Translations under genes and position numbers: made by a program | Shown here: positions 1-11,705 of the stretch, piece after piece | Layout: every line of letters starts with the position of its first letter | How positions within the stretch are numbered: the first letter of the stretch is position 1 | The notes under the pieces: model-generated | The model's input: the letters and a program-made list of their open reading frames with translations, nothing else | Database searches by the model: none | What the model was told of the DNA's origin: nothing | Source of the DNA: Filobasidium wieringae | Taxonomy: Eukaryota; Basidiomycota; Tremellomycetes; Filobasidiales; Filobasidiaceae | Reading direction: 5' to 3' | Length of the DNA stretch: 64,000 nt | Assembly: GCA_001600055.1 (NCBI GenBank) | Contig: BCIV01000020.1 | Span: 400,309-464,308, forward strand

Positions 1-444
1 CCCTCAGAAGATTGGTACGCACATTCTAGCGAGGATCTTCGTTATGCCCTGTTCTTATCGATCGATTTTACAGGTGTACCATTTCCTAAGAACTTCTTGT
101 CCGTCTGCAAGACTATCTTAAGACGACTATTTAGGGTCTACGCGCACATCTATTACGAACATTTCGATCAGATCTGTGCGCTTGGAATCGAAGGTCAGTC
201 ACGGATCCATGACTATGCGATGCCGGGATTCAAGACTGATCAAGTCGGTTTGATAGCGCACTTAAACACCAACTACCGACACTTCTATCTGTTTGTGACG
301 GAAGTAAGTCCCGGAATACCGCCGTTCAAGATGTATTTCATGTTGTTGATTATTCCGGCTATTCTTCAGTTCAACCTGATCGACAAGAGAGACATGATTC
401 CTCTAGCCGAATTCAATGACACCATCGCTGGGGAATACAAGTAG
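1..444 (+). CDS. MOB1: MOB1-type kinase activator, C-terminal part
   Basis: This is the 3' end of a Mob1/phocein gene whose start lies left of the window. Mob1 binds and activates NDR/LATS-type kinases (Dbf2/Sid2) in mitotic exit and septation. Exons read as 1-14, 74-193, 257-303 and 370-444, with introns of 59, 63 and 66 bp. Spliced, they give KIGVPFPKNF, then LRRLFRVYAHIYYEHF, then AHLNTNYRHF, and end with FNLIDKRDMIPLAEF, in the order of the Mob1 C-terminal half. The Mob1 zinc-ligand His residues fall in the YAHIYYEHF helix. Family assignment is firm. I cannot tell MOB1 from a MOB2 paralogue with certainty because the N-terminal half is missing. Confidence 0.88.
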   Translation, partial: PSEDWYAHSSEDLRYALFLSIDFTGVPFPKNFLSVCKTILRRLFRVYAHIYYEHFDQICALGIEGQSRIHDYAMPGFKTDQVGLIAHLNTNYRHFYLFVTEVSPGIPPFKMYFMLLIIPAILQFNLIDKRDMIPLAEFNDTIAGEYK

Positions 445-833
445 CCTCGCGAACCCAGTTTTACGAATATCCATCCCCCTTTCCTGTACCCATGACCAGA
501 TCTTGTACACCTGCTTGCTCTTTGCTTGATGTTAACGACGTTTAGCTTATGACGGTCCGACCGAATACCATGTTATCACAAACCCACGGTAGTACGCTGT
601 AGTAAGCGGAATCGGCGAATTTGAGATCCACGTCCGTCGCAGTTGAACCCACATGCCGGCATAGAAATTGCGTGTTGCTTCCGGGACACCGGGCCGACTA
701 CCGGAGAGCATGATATGCCGGATATAACCCTTTGGCCATCATGATGATCAATATATCAATAACGACTTGATTGCCCATCGCCCATTATCCTCCTCAACCA
801 TCTTCAATCATATTCATACGACACTCTTATCAG
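445..833. other. intergenic stretch without recognisable gene
   Basis: This stretch holds the MOB1 3' flank and the promoter and leader of the reductase gene. An ATG at 771 is in frame with the chosen start at 834, but it would only add a short Pro/Ser-rich leader. No RNA gene or repeat was seen. Confidence 0.6.
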
Positions 834-3800
834 ATGCCAGCTCCTACATTCAAAGCACGTTCTCTGACCGAACTCATAGATATACGCGCGAAGGAACAGA
901 GCGATGACTGGGCTGTTCATACTGGCGCTGCAGAGTTTGGGGACCAATTGCAGACTCTCACGTGAGTTCGTGCATAATTTGTGAGAGATTTGAGAGGAGG
1001 AATCTAATGTGTGGCTATCTCTACTAGATATTCGCAGGTAGCGCGCAGTGTAGATCGATTATGCCATCATTACAAGTCTTTGCAGCCACAAGCTGATGGA
1101 GAGGACGTACCTCCGGAGAGGATAGTGGCTGTCCTCACATCCACAGCCATTGACGAGTCCTTACTGGAGATTGCTCTAGCCAAGCTGGGACTAGCAGCTC
1201 TTCTTTTATCGGTCAACAACTCTACTGCTGCCGTAGCACATCTCGTCAAACAGACGGAGGCTAGTCACTTGATCTTCGGTCCCAAATTCGAGCAAACTGC
1301 CAAAGATGCGCAGAAAGCTCTGAGAGCGGAGGGAATAGAGGTCGAGGTGGTTCCCGAAAAGAGATTCCCGCTTTGGGGAGAGGGCGGAATTGATGAGATA
1401 AAGGTCGAGCCTTTGCAACCTCGATTAACCCCAGAGCAAGAAGCGAAGAGGACTTGCGTTATTTTGCATTCGTCTGGATCGACTGGGTTTCCAAAACCCG
1501 TATATATCACTCACTATGGGTTGATAGCGAATGTGAGCGGGAGTGTGTCGATGCGTGTGAAGTTCGCGTTTGCTCACTGGGATAACCTCTTGCGATTCAG
1601 TGCGCTTCGTCACTCCCCAAGACTGGGTTCAGTGCCTTGCCCCTATTTCATGGCTTCGGACATTTTAGCATGTCAGTCCTGATTCCCGGTTCTCACCATT
1701 TATATGCAGGTTGTTCAAACCGTGTTTTTCCTCCTTTTTCACAGCTTTCGGTGCTTCTACCACGGAAAAACATTCACTCTCTTCCCCCCTCACATCCCCC
1801 TAACATCTTCCAACATCGTCCGGATCATATCCTCTTCCCCAACTCCTCCTGAACAGCATTTCGCTGTCCCCTACGTCCTCAAGCTACTGGCAGAGACTGA
1901 AGAGGGGACCAAATGTTTGGCTGGTTTCGAGGCGGTCAGCTTCGCTGGAGCCGCTGTTCCTGATGACCTCGGCGATCGGCTGGTTGGGTCTGGAGTAAAC
2001 CTGTTCTCTGTCTATGGGACTACTGGTAAGTGATACACACAGGTTGTCTAAGGCAATGAGTTGACCAAATATCGGGATGTAGAAACCGGCGCTTTGCTAA
2101 ATTCACGCAGGGAATACAACGCGGACAAGGCCTGGAACTGGTTACGCGTCGAGGGACCTATCAAAGATTACCTACAGATGGAACCTCAGGGTTCTGATAC
2201 TTATGAGCTCGTCGTCAAAGACGGATGGCCTGCAAAGATCATGTCTAACCGACCGGATCAAAGCTACGCTACGAAAGACCTGTTTCTGCAGCACCCGGAC
2301 CACGCCGACTGGTTCAAGTATATTGGTCGATTGGACGATACTTTGACTCAGACTTTAGGGGAGAAGACGAATCCAGTGCCGATCGAGTTGGCCATTCGAG
2401 GGAATTCACCTCTAGTACAAGAATGTATCGTCTTTGGAGACGCGCGTCCTCAAATCGGAGCGCTCATCCTGCCATCGGACCAGGCTGGCGATATTGTGAG
2501 CGACAAGGAAAAGTACATCGACGCGATTTGGCCAGTTATCGAGGAAGCCAATGCTAGGTCACCTAGTCATAGCCGGCTTGTGAGAGATATGATCGACATA
2601 CTGCCTATGGATACCGATATTCCGGTTGCCACGAAACTGTCAATCTTACGACCCGCTTGTTACAAGAAGTTCGCGCCGCTCATAAACGACATCTATCAAC
2701 GCTATGAGTCAGGTAACGGGGTAGCGAAACGGAGAATAAATGATCAGAAGGAAATGGAAGCCTTTTTGACGGAAGCCATCCTGGAAGCGATAGGCAAAGA
2801 TAGCTCAGCCTCGGCCCTCGGACCGACGGCAGACTTGTTTGAATTTGGAGTGGACTCATTGCAAGCTACTCGTGTCCGGAATACCATCTCGAAATCGCTT
2901 GATCTGGGAGTGGAAGACAACAACAAGATTCTCGGGCAAAACATAGTCTACGAACACCCTAGTATCCGCCAACTAGCGGAATACGTTCTAGAACTTTCGA
3001 AAGGCGAGCAGGAATCCGAGCAAGGGAACGATCGTACACATAAGGAGATGGTTCGCATGGTGGATACCTTCAGCGATTCGGTTATCACTCGAAACACCGC
3101 GAAGTCAGCTAAGAGCGACCAGCAAGTTGTCGTAAGTCACATGCCGTACAGACGAAATCGATGTGCTGATCCCATTTATTTTGCAGCTGTTAACGGGAGC
3201 CACCGGATCTTTGGGGGCGCATATCTTAGCAGACTTAGTCTCTTCTTCCTTGGTCACCAAGGTCATCTGCCTTTCGCGAGCCCGTTCACATGAAGACTCT
3301 CTAGCTAGAGTTCGCACTTCACTCGAACAGAGATCAAGGACCGTTTCTGACTGGTCCAAAGTAGAATCCCTCTCTGCAGACATCAACTCTGACCACTTGG
3401 GACTATCCTCTTTGGAATACGAAGGATTGCAACGGACAATCACAGCTGTCATTTGTAACCACTGGCCAGTCAACTTCAATTACTCCCTTGCCTCATTCGC
3501 TCCTCACATCCAAGGGGCCATTAATCTGTTGAACCTGACTCAAGCATCTGCCAATGATGCTCGATTTTACTTCAGTTCGAGCGTTGGGACAAGCCAAGGT
3601 GTTCCTAGAGATATCATTCCCGAAACCTTTTCCAGCGACCCCGCTACCGCCGGTGGAATGGGGTACGGACAGAGTAAATGGGTGGTTGAGAAGATTATGG
3701 AGAGCGTAGGAGAGAAAAAAGGAGCCAAGGTTGGGGTGTTCAGGATTGGGCAATTAGTCGGCGACAGTCAAAAGTTAGTCCGCACGCGAAGCACCCCATG

Positions 3801-4337
3801 GAGTGAATAAAGACTGATCAGCGTTTATCTCGAAACAGTGGTGTATGGAACGAAACTGAAGCATGGCCTTTGATGATCAAAACGGCCCAGACCTTACGGG
3901 CGGTTCCAGCGCTTGAGGAAAGGGTCTCCTGGTTACCCGTCGATCTCGCTGCTAAAGCAATAGTAGAAATCGCCTCGAGTGATTCTCAAGCCGACGTGGC
4001 TTTGTATCACATAGTCAACCCTGACGCAAGCCGAACGTTCGGAGATGTCATTCTCAAAGGTCTCCGTCAAGCAGGAGTCGACGTCAAACCTGTAGACCGT
4101 CGAGAATGGTTGGAGCTCCTTGGAGCGAGCGAGGAAGATGTGGAAAGGAACCCCGGACGAAAGCTGCTCGGGTTCTACAATAAGAGGATGGGAGGAAAGG
4201 AGGAAAGGCCTTTCATGGATTTCCAGGTCACAAGGACAAGTCGGGTTTCGCCAACCATTGCACAATGCCCGGCTATTACGGAATCTCTTGTCGAGCTTTG
4301 GGTCAAGCAGTGGAGGGCAAGTGGGTTTTTGAATTGA
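834..4337 (+). CDS. NRPS-like adenylate-forming reductase (A-ACP-reductase)
   Basis: A 1039-residue enzyme expected to activate a carboxylic acid as acyl-AMP, load it on a phosphopantetheine arm and reduce it with NAD(P)H to an aldehyde or alcohol. Exons: 834-961, 1028-1532, 1601-1671, 1745-2025, 2083-3131, 3187-3773, 3839-4337. The adenylation core HSSGSTGFPKPV lies near residue 190, with YGTTETG further on. The carrier motif FEFGVDSLQA has its attachment Ser near 587. The reductase opens with LLTGATGSLG at about 679 and has the short-chain-dehydrogenase-type YGQSK (Tyr near 838, Lys near 842). It is shorter than Lys2 (about 1400 residues), which has an extra N-terminal region, so aminoadipate reductase is unlikely. 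The substrate cannot be read from sequence. No other biosynthetic genes flank it. Confidence 0.88.
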
Positions 4338-5871
4338 GTACAGACTTGTGATAATCCGCAATAGCAGGAGACTACCGATTGTATTTGTATCATAAGACAA
4401 GTAAATATGGCACATGGCTTATTGAGTCCCCATGACCAGCACACTCGCTTTTCCATGAGATATCGGTTGAAATAGTGTCGCAGATGATCCTCCTTCCGTA
4501 CTGCCAGCATACTAATGGAGTGACCTTTCCTTCACCTAGAGTTCTCCCGAGCAATAGATCACCTCGATCGCGTCAGAAAGTCCCCTAGCTGCTAGCGACG
4601 GGCAGACTGAAACACGACAACTAAAATTCTTTTAGATCCGCTCTTCCATTTGGCGGTCGAACGTTGTGGCTGTGTAAGTACATGGGAAAGTTACAGAGGT
4701 ATGCGGTATGCAATTGTATATTGATTTCGGTTGACATGGTCAATCTCAAAACCTTCACCCACGGTGGAACCTCCATTCTTAGTCATTCCTTACGATCACG
4801 CGCGCCTCTACTCTTTTGACACTTCTTGCTGGTTTAGCCTTTCGTTTCACCCAAAAACATGTCCAAGCGGTGCATGGAGTTGATGCATTGGAGGGTTACG
4901 AAGGTTCATCCAATATACAATCTGTTCACTGGGAGGCCAACGAGATCCCGGTCTGATTCAGTACAACGATACTATTTTCATCGGCGGACGTGGCTCTCCT
5001 TGATCGAGTCTACGCGAAGGCTCTTGTCGGCTAGATGGACAAAAGGGGAGGGGGAGGGTATCCTTATCACGACGCTGGAAATCCTACTTGTCCGCCCCCT
5101 ACGTGCCGGTATTATCGCTGTCAGCCCTTGATGTATCGACTCATGGGGTGCCATGGGTAACTTTCCCAAGGAATCCATCGCGTTTAAGCAGGCCAGCTAG
5201 GGGATCAACCTTTCTGCTTACATCGTCCCTGACCAAGCGACGTGACGATCAAGAACATCGTTGTCAATCCATATTGCTAATCAGTGAGCCTGTAGGAGAC
5301 TCGGGTTGGATACTCCAAGGACCGTCTGTCTCCAATGGGGCCGCGAATCTTCCACGCAAGCGCAAATGAACGCGAACGAATCGCGACGATTCCGTCTCTC
5401 AATACTGGGCAAGTCATTGCAGGAGGGGCAGTAACTCATCTATCTTATGTCCATTTAAGAAGGTGCTCAACGTCTTCGCAGATCTGGAAAGAACATTATC
5501 GAGAGATACAAGACCTTGCGGGAGCGTCTCTGCGGCGCTTATCTGGATAGCAACCCGTACCTGCGGGACCAAGGGTCGTGTTTTCCTACCAAGGTCAATG
5601 ACAGATTCAGCTTACGGTAGGCCTTAATTCTGGCGTCCAAAAGTAGGTTGGGCAGGATATATAGGATACAATGATGACAGTAGCGTTTCAGACTGTATGC
5701 ACGACATGACCTTTTGAAATGGAGGTTCGGAGGTAAAACGGGGCTATCACGGCATTTGTCAAGCACGATGACGACATCATTTACCGGGGCTTCGTGGACG
5801 GTTTCAATCTGAATTATCGATCCATCTCATTCCTACTTGCTTCGATCTCCAGCTCAAGGATCCTCCTGTAC
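4338..5871. other. 1.5 kb gap, no supportable gene
   Basis: Only short, compositionally random open frames occur on both strands, and none can be spliced into a recognisable protein. It is long for this compact genome and could hold a non-coding transcript or a lineage-specific gene I could not resolve. Confidence 0.5.
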
Positions 5872-8214
5872 ATGCCCATACCAATCGTTGCTCGTAACAG
5901 TCGTAGATCATTCCTAAAGCTATCATCCCTGGTAATACATTCAAGGAGGAACAACGCAGCTTCCTTTCAAGCCAACAACCAACCATATATCTTAGTCCAA
6001 CAAGCTAGACTTCAGCAACGTTTCCCTCAACCCAGGCCATTCAGTACTACTAGCAGAATGTCGTCCCCAGATCAGAAGAACATGAAGAAGCAGGCTGAGA
6101 TCAAGGAGAAGTGTATCATTGTCGGTATGTCATGAACTGTCGATCTCCAAGTAACCAGTGCGAGTAAGCTGCTGACTGAGCGACAATCTTTGTCCGGTAA
6201 TGGTGTGACAGTCTTCGGTGCCTCCGGAGATCTTGCAAAGAAGATGGCGAGTTATTTTCAATTGCCTTCATTATTGTCATTGGACTTACCTTGTCTGAAC
6301 TTGTTCTTAGACATTCCCCTCCCTCTTCGAACTCTACAAAGAAGGGCTACTCCCCAAATCATGCAAAATCATCGGATACGCCCGTTCAGAAATGGACAAG
6401 GAGAAATTCGAGGGCCAAGTCGTTGGAGGACTAGATGAGAAGGAGGATAACAAGAAGATTGAAGAATTCAAGAAGTTGGCTATGTATGTTAGGGGTGCTT
6501 ACGATGAGGATGAAGCGTTCCAAGTGAGTCGAGCTTGGCTTCGGAGGTGGACAGATCGAGACTAATGAGACACTCAAAATCCGCTCGACATAGAACCTGG
6601 AGAAGGAGATGCAGAAGGTGGCCGATGAGGACTTTGACGGTTCTAGCCACCGACTGTTCTACGTAGGTCACTGATCCCTCTCATTTTGAGTACTCTTCGC
6701 TTAACGGTATTCATCTTGACTGTCTCTCAGCTCGCCGTGCCTCCTTCCCAATTCATCTCCCTTGCTCAGAAATTGGCAAAGAACAACAAACCTTCCAAGG
6801 AGGACAAGAACGAGAAGGTTCTTTCTAGTCGAATCGTCATCGAGAAACCGTTCGGAAAGGATTTGGAAAGTGCTAAAAAGATGATGAAGGAGATCTCTGA
6901 GGCTGGATGGGGACAGAACGAGCTTTACAGGGTTGATCACTTCTTGGGAATCGAATCGGTCAGTACCACCCCTTTTGTCTTGATTCACCAAACGGCCGTG
7001 ATCTAACTTTCGTTAATCTCGCAGATCAAACAACTTCCTTACCTCATCTTCACCCAGCCTCATCCTTTCTCACCATACGGACTCTTGAACAAGGACAATG
7101 TCCAGGCTGTCATGATCGAGTTAAAAGAGACTTTCGGATGTGAGGGCCGTGGGGGATATTTCGACGAGTTTGGGATTGTCAGGGATGTGTTGCAGAACCG
7201 TGAGTCACCCAGTCGCATCAGAGTAAACGTGTGACCAGGATCTGAAAGCGTTCTCTTGAGCAGACTTTATGCAGGTTTTGACTACCATTGCTATGGACCG
7301 ACCTGACTCGCTTGATGGTGATGAGTTGAGGGATGAGAAGGTTTGTAACGATTTTGCAACAGGTTCTGACAAGCTATTATACTGATCAAGGCTGTACGTC
7401 AATCAGGTCAAGATTCTTAAGGCTATCAAGACCGTCGACCCAAAGGACGAGTCCAGCTACATCTTGGGTCAATACACTAAATCCTCTGATGGCAAGAAGC
7501 CCGGTTACACCGAAGACGAATCTGTTGAGAACAAGGACTCCAAGACCGCTACGTTTGCCGAGATGGCTTTGCAGATCGACAACGAGCGTTGGCAAGGCGT
7601 TCCTTGGATTCTGAAATCCGCCAAAGCTATCGAGGAGGATATCATGAGGGTTATCATCCACTTGAAACCTAGTCCCAACAGCGGATTCACTTCCCTGTAT
7701 GATGGAGTTAAGCCCGCGGCGTTGGTCCTGGAACTGTTCGAGACGAAGAAGGTGTACTTCAGTATCAACTCGAGGAAACCTGGTTTCGTGGGTGGACCTA
7801 CAAGGAGCAAGTTGATACTCGATTGGGACTCGCCGGAGATGGAAAAGGTCGGCAAGAGTTTGGATCCTTATTCGGTGGTCATCGGAGAAGCTATCCGAGG
7901 TCGGGAGGAGAACTGTAAGTGAAAGAGCACAATAACGTTGGCACGCCGAAACTCGAACTGATGAGGTTTTGCACGAATCAGTCGTCAGAGAAGACGAGTT
8001 GGAAGAGGCTTGGAGAATCTTTACTCCGTACGTGTAGTATAACCCCCCTATTTTTCTGCTTTTCACTGACGATTGCCCGTATTATCTTAGCTTCTTGGAA
8101 CACATTGAATCCAAGGACGGTCCCAAACCCGTTTCCTATGAATACGGTTCAGAGGGCCCAGAGGGATTCAAAGACTTCGAGAAGAAGCTCGGATACGAGG
8201 CCGGCTTACAATGA
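5872..8214 (+). CDS. divergent glucose-6-phosphate dehydrogenase-like protein with mitochondrial-type leader
   Basis: A 575-residue member of the G6PDH family (first step of the oxidative pentose phosphate pathway). Exons: 5872-6124, 6212-6246, 6311-6523, 6594-6662, 6731-6958, 7025-7199, 7264-7340, 7407-7914, 7982-8027, 8091-8214. Seen: nucleotide-binding [34 protein letters not shown] and QNH (His near 325, matching the catalytic base). Odd: the normally invariant RIDHYLGKE motif reads [10 protein letters not shown], replacing the substrate-binding Lys with Ile (about 264), and the following segment is unlike normal G6PDH. The N-terminus is Arg/Ser-rich, free of acidic residues for about 60 positions, and contains RPFSTTSRM, a typical mitochondrial presequence ending. 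A downstream ATG at 6058 could give a cytosolic form. Intron 2 (6247-6310) uses a GC donor. It may be a paralogue of the main ZWF1. Confidence 0.8.
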
Positions 8215-8500
8215 GCTGAATGTATGGGAGAAAGGACAGGACTGTATCGTAATTAGTTGAAACCAGAGAAGAATCATCCATTTTCCCAAGGATGTCTAGT
8301 TCGCAGTTCGAAGTGTTTCAACTTGGGCTGAGACCCGGCGATGACCTGGTTCGGTCATGGGCGATCACTACCGAGCCTTTGAGTTAGTTCTCTTGAAATA
8401 TCTTGGACAGCCTCGGAAAGTCTTGTCCACAGTCCAGTCGTCGCTGCTACAACTGTACCACAGCGGTATTTGCTCAGAAACAGTAGCGGCCTGGTCAGCC

Positions 8501-10332
8501 ATGTCTGGTATGTCATAAAACGAGATGTAAGATGACAGGTTTGCTGAGAATCCATCTACGCTTCTGAAAAGGCTTCCAGAATGCGGGGATCACGAAAGGT
8601 TCGTTTGGTCGACCACGGGGGAAGAGAAACTGGCTGAACGGCACAAATCTTGTTCTCACTAGGTCTCATACTCTTGACGGGAGTATCGTCATTAGTAGTC
8701 TCGCTGGCCGATCTCAAACCCTATGCACATCTTCAGCTGGTTCCTCATATAACAAAGCACAAACAGGCAAGCCGACCAGCATAGCAATCTGGAACAAGTG
8801 ATTGATTGGCTATCTCACAGATATGGAGACTGAGCACCTACCAAGTAACTTTCACAAACTCGCCAGAACTGCTGATGGCGGTTATGACCATGTATCATAT
8901 GGGCGTCACTGTCGAGAGGTGAGCATCATCTGTACCCTGATTCATAGGCAAGACGCTGAGTTGAATCATGGAATTCCAAAGATATTTCGGGAGTCGAAAG
9001 CATGCAGTATGTTTATGACCTTCTGCTTCTTGAAAGCATACTGATATCGCCTTTACTCTGAAATTGACAGTCGTTCCTGTTCCTCATATTCATCTTCTCC
9101 ACGATGCTCTCTTTTGCTGCCTTGTTAGTCTTGCAACCTCTTGTGGGATTTAACTATATCCCTGCAGGTTCTTTCACTCTACAAGGAGCTATGTAAGTTC
9201 TGCTGTGTCACTTCGTGATCCACAAAGTCTTATATCAAACTTCCACTAGCGTATACCAATACCTTCGATTAGTGTAAGACGGGCTTCACTCGCTTCATAG
9301 GGCATACGCCTGATGATTTTGCTACGGAGACAGGCCTGCTATCTATACCTTCCGGGTATTTGGGATAGACTGTTCCAGTAAACTATTCATGTCCATCTTC
9401 CCTTGCTTCGTAAGTTCGTGTACAAGGCCACAATCGATCGTGCTTTGCTCATCATCTTCGCTGTTAGTTGGTGTATCTTCAACTCCCTCATACCCTTTTC
9501 CCCTTCCTGCTTGGGATCTTTCTATCCGCTTTCTACAGCTCCAACCTCACGCTTCCCCTCCCTTATCTGCGGTCCCAACCCATCTCCTCCTTCCGTCTGC
9601 CTAAACCCCTTTTCGTACTGCTACAAAGAACCCTTTTCCCTCTTGTTGGTGAATCGCTCCCTCCCAGAAGGGCAGACCGGATCATCCCAGACGAAGTGAC
9701 TCCTGGTATGAGGGCTCAACAAGCTTCTGAAGCCGCTGCGAGAGAAATAGAGGCAGCCGCTGCGGCTCTTGCCGAGACATTAGCGAGACGAGGAGTCCTC
9801 GTCAATTCCCTACGAGAGGCCGAAGCAGAGTTGGCTAGACTTCCTGTAGATAGTCCAACTACTGCGACTACAGCTGCCACGGTAGGCCCAGGTTCTGAAC
9901 CTGCCGCATCAACCGCTACCACTGCCGCCAATTCGCCTACGGCGAGTGTCAGAAATCTTCCTGGAGCAGGTAGAGCCACGAGAATGGGATTAGGAGGACT
10001 GTTGAATAGTGTCACCGGCTTAAGGGCAGATAGCCCAGGCCCCGAACAAGGTGGAGAGACAGTAGCAGATGCACCGACCGAGGAGAACATTCAAGAGTAA
10101 GTCGAGTCCGCCTGAGTGATGAGTCAACGTTTTGGTTGATCCGATCCCGTCAAACCATGTAGTATCCTGAATATGTTCCCGAACCTCTCGAGACAACGGG
10201 TCGTAGACGTTCTACAAAGAAGGTGAATTTAGACGAGTCCTGAGACACGTGACTGTGCTAATGTGTGGTTATTTACGTAGCAACCACAACACAGCATTGG
10301 CAGTCGAGATGTTGCTAGATGACGCGCACTAG
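8501..10332 (+). CDS. DSC2/UBAC2-like rhomboid pseudoprotease with C-terminal CUE/UBA domain
   Basis: A 407-residue multi-pass ER/Golgi membrane protein. Exons: 8501-8507, 8572-8598, 8663-8768, 8823-8918, 8982-9006, 9071-9192, 9250-9273, 9334-9409, 9468-10096, 10163-10222, 10281-10332. The start MSGFQNAGITKG, LQLVPHITKHKQIWRL, ERYFGSRKHASF and VYQYLRLVPAIYTFR follow the UBAC2/Dsc2 rhomboid-like order; no rhomboid Ser-His catalytic pair is visible. An Ala-rich helical region follows, then a C-terminal ubiquitin-binding fold opening with LNMFPNLSRQRVVDVL. In fission yeast Dsc2 belongs to the Golgi DSC E3 ligase that activates sterol-responsive SREBP; in animals UBAC2 works in ERAD. Several exons are 7-27 nt, and intron 3 (8769-8822) is GC-AG. 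The assignment relies on hand splicing, but every phase matches and family motifs span the junctions. Confidence 0.85.
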
Positions 10333-10405
10333 AAGAGGTGAATCATGTACAAATAATCCTGATAACGAATTTCAATGCAGATGTGTGTAACGATGCGGTG
10401 AAGAA

Positions 10406-11705
10406 CTATGCGCTACATAAACGATTCCCATTCTCTTTCACCCTTCTGCGGACAGTAGCATCTTCAGAAGATTCCGAACAAGCCACTCCCAGAACCTTCA
10501 AAAGAACCCGACCGACAGATTCGCCGTCATGAGGCTCTTTCGTCTGTTTCCTTGCTTTCTCTGCAAATTCGGCATCGAATGTGCCGTCCTTCTCGTACTC
10601 ATCGATGAAGGGAATGATGATATCCTCGTGCCTGCAACGCAAAGGATCGTTACTAAATGATTAAATTAGCACAGTTGAGCAAGCGGAAGAACTGACCATT
10701 CAGGATGACCTAATCCACCCCGAGAGAACCCGTCGGGTCAGCCTACATGCATTTCGACTTTCATCCTGTCAATGAAAGGCTTACCCTGGAAAGCGATGAT
10801 ATGTACTCTCCTCCAAGGATCCTTGGGCAAGGTGTCCTCCTCCGAATGAGTGAACGCAGGTGGGTCTTGATCTTCAGGGTAGAAATTGACGATCCCTTGG
10901 ACTGGCGTTAGGTCGGATGATCCTAGTAAGGAGAATTGGGGCGGGACTTCCGTTACGATATCGCTGTGGATTTGTTGCATCATCTGTTCGTGACAGGGCA
11001 GGTTGGTTAGAGCAGAAGATGGGTGGCAGGATACTTAAGGACTCACGACGTGGTCTTTCAAGCTGGAAGGGGATTCGCCATCCTCTCCTGAACCCCATAA
11101 AAGTGTTCGTCCGATATCGGTCAAGTTGACTTTATGACTTCCGACCTCCCTATTATCGAGATGAGGTGAAACTCAGTCAGAGCCATATGAGACAAGAAGC
11201 ATCTCGGGAGAAGAGCTTACCATCCCTTTTCATTCTCAGTGATCTGAGAAGGTCCGAATGCACGTGCGATGACTTGAAGACCGAAACAAATTCCAAGGAT
11301 TCGAATTCGAGGGTATTCATCCTTTGAGAAGTTGTCAACCGAGGCTTAGCGCGAACGTTCAGACGAATCAACAAGCTTTTCTTGACTCACATGCATCTTG
11401 ATAAGAAACCCAGCGAGCTTTAGAATCCACATCGTGTCCGAATGTGCTTCATCCTCAAACGACCCGCTGACCACGACCGCGTCGATCTTCTCCAACTCGG
11501 GATCCTTGGGATATTCCCTTTTACCCAGGACATCGTATGTCAACGTTTCTAAGGTTAGATGAGAGGGAAGGAGAGGATCGAAGAGGTTATGAAGGACATC
11601 TTGGTACTCCCCATGCTGCTCGATGGACTCCTTGGAGAGGGAGTCGCATTTGAAGAAAGCGATTGTGAGTTTGCCTGAAGGGGTGAAGTCGGTCTTTTTG
11701 GTCAT
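10406..11705 (-). CDS. class I glutamine amidotransferase-like protein
   Basis: A 318-residue stand-alone GATase, like yeast YLR126C rather than GMP synthase, since no synthetase domain follows. Exons on the minus strand: 11705-11391, 11321-11221, 11149-11047, 10983-10785, 10709-10697, 10631-10406. The nucleophile elbow LGICFGLQ puts Cys near 117; the His-Glu of the triad is in FQGHPEW (His about 241, Glu about 243). That motif sits on a 13-nt micro-exon between two ordinary introns. Middle motifs WEVGSHKV and MMQQIHSD fit the family. These proteins are thought to hydrolyse glutamine-like amides in the cytosol; the true substrate is unknown. The C-terminus is Arg/Ser-rich. Confidence 0.87.

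Noticed and set aside
9716..10090. 124-codon minus-strand frame
   Set aside because: It is a shadow of the Ala-rich linker of the DSC2-like gene.
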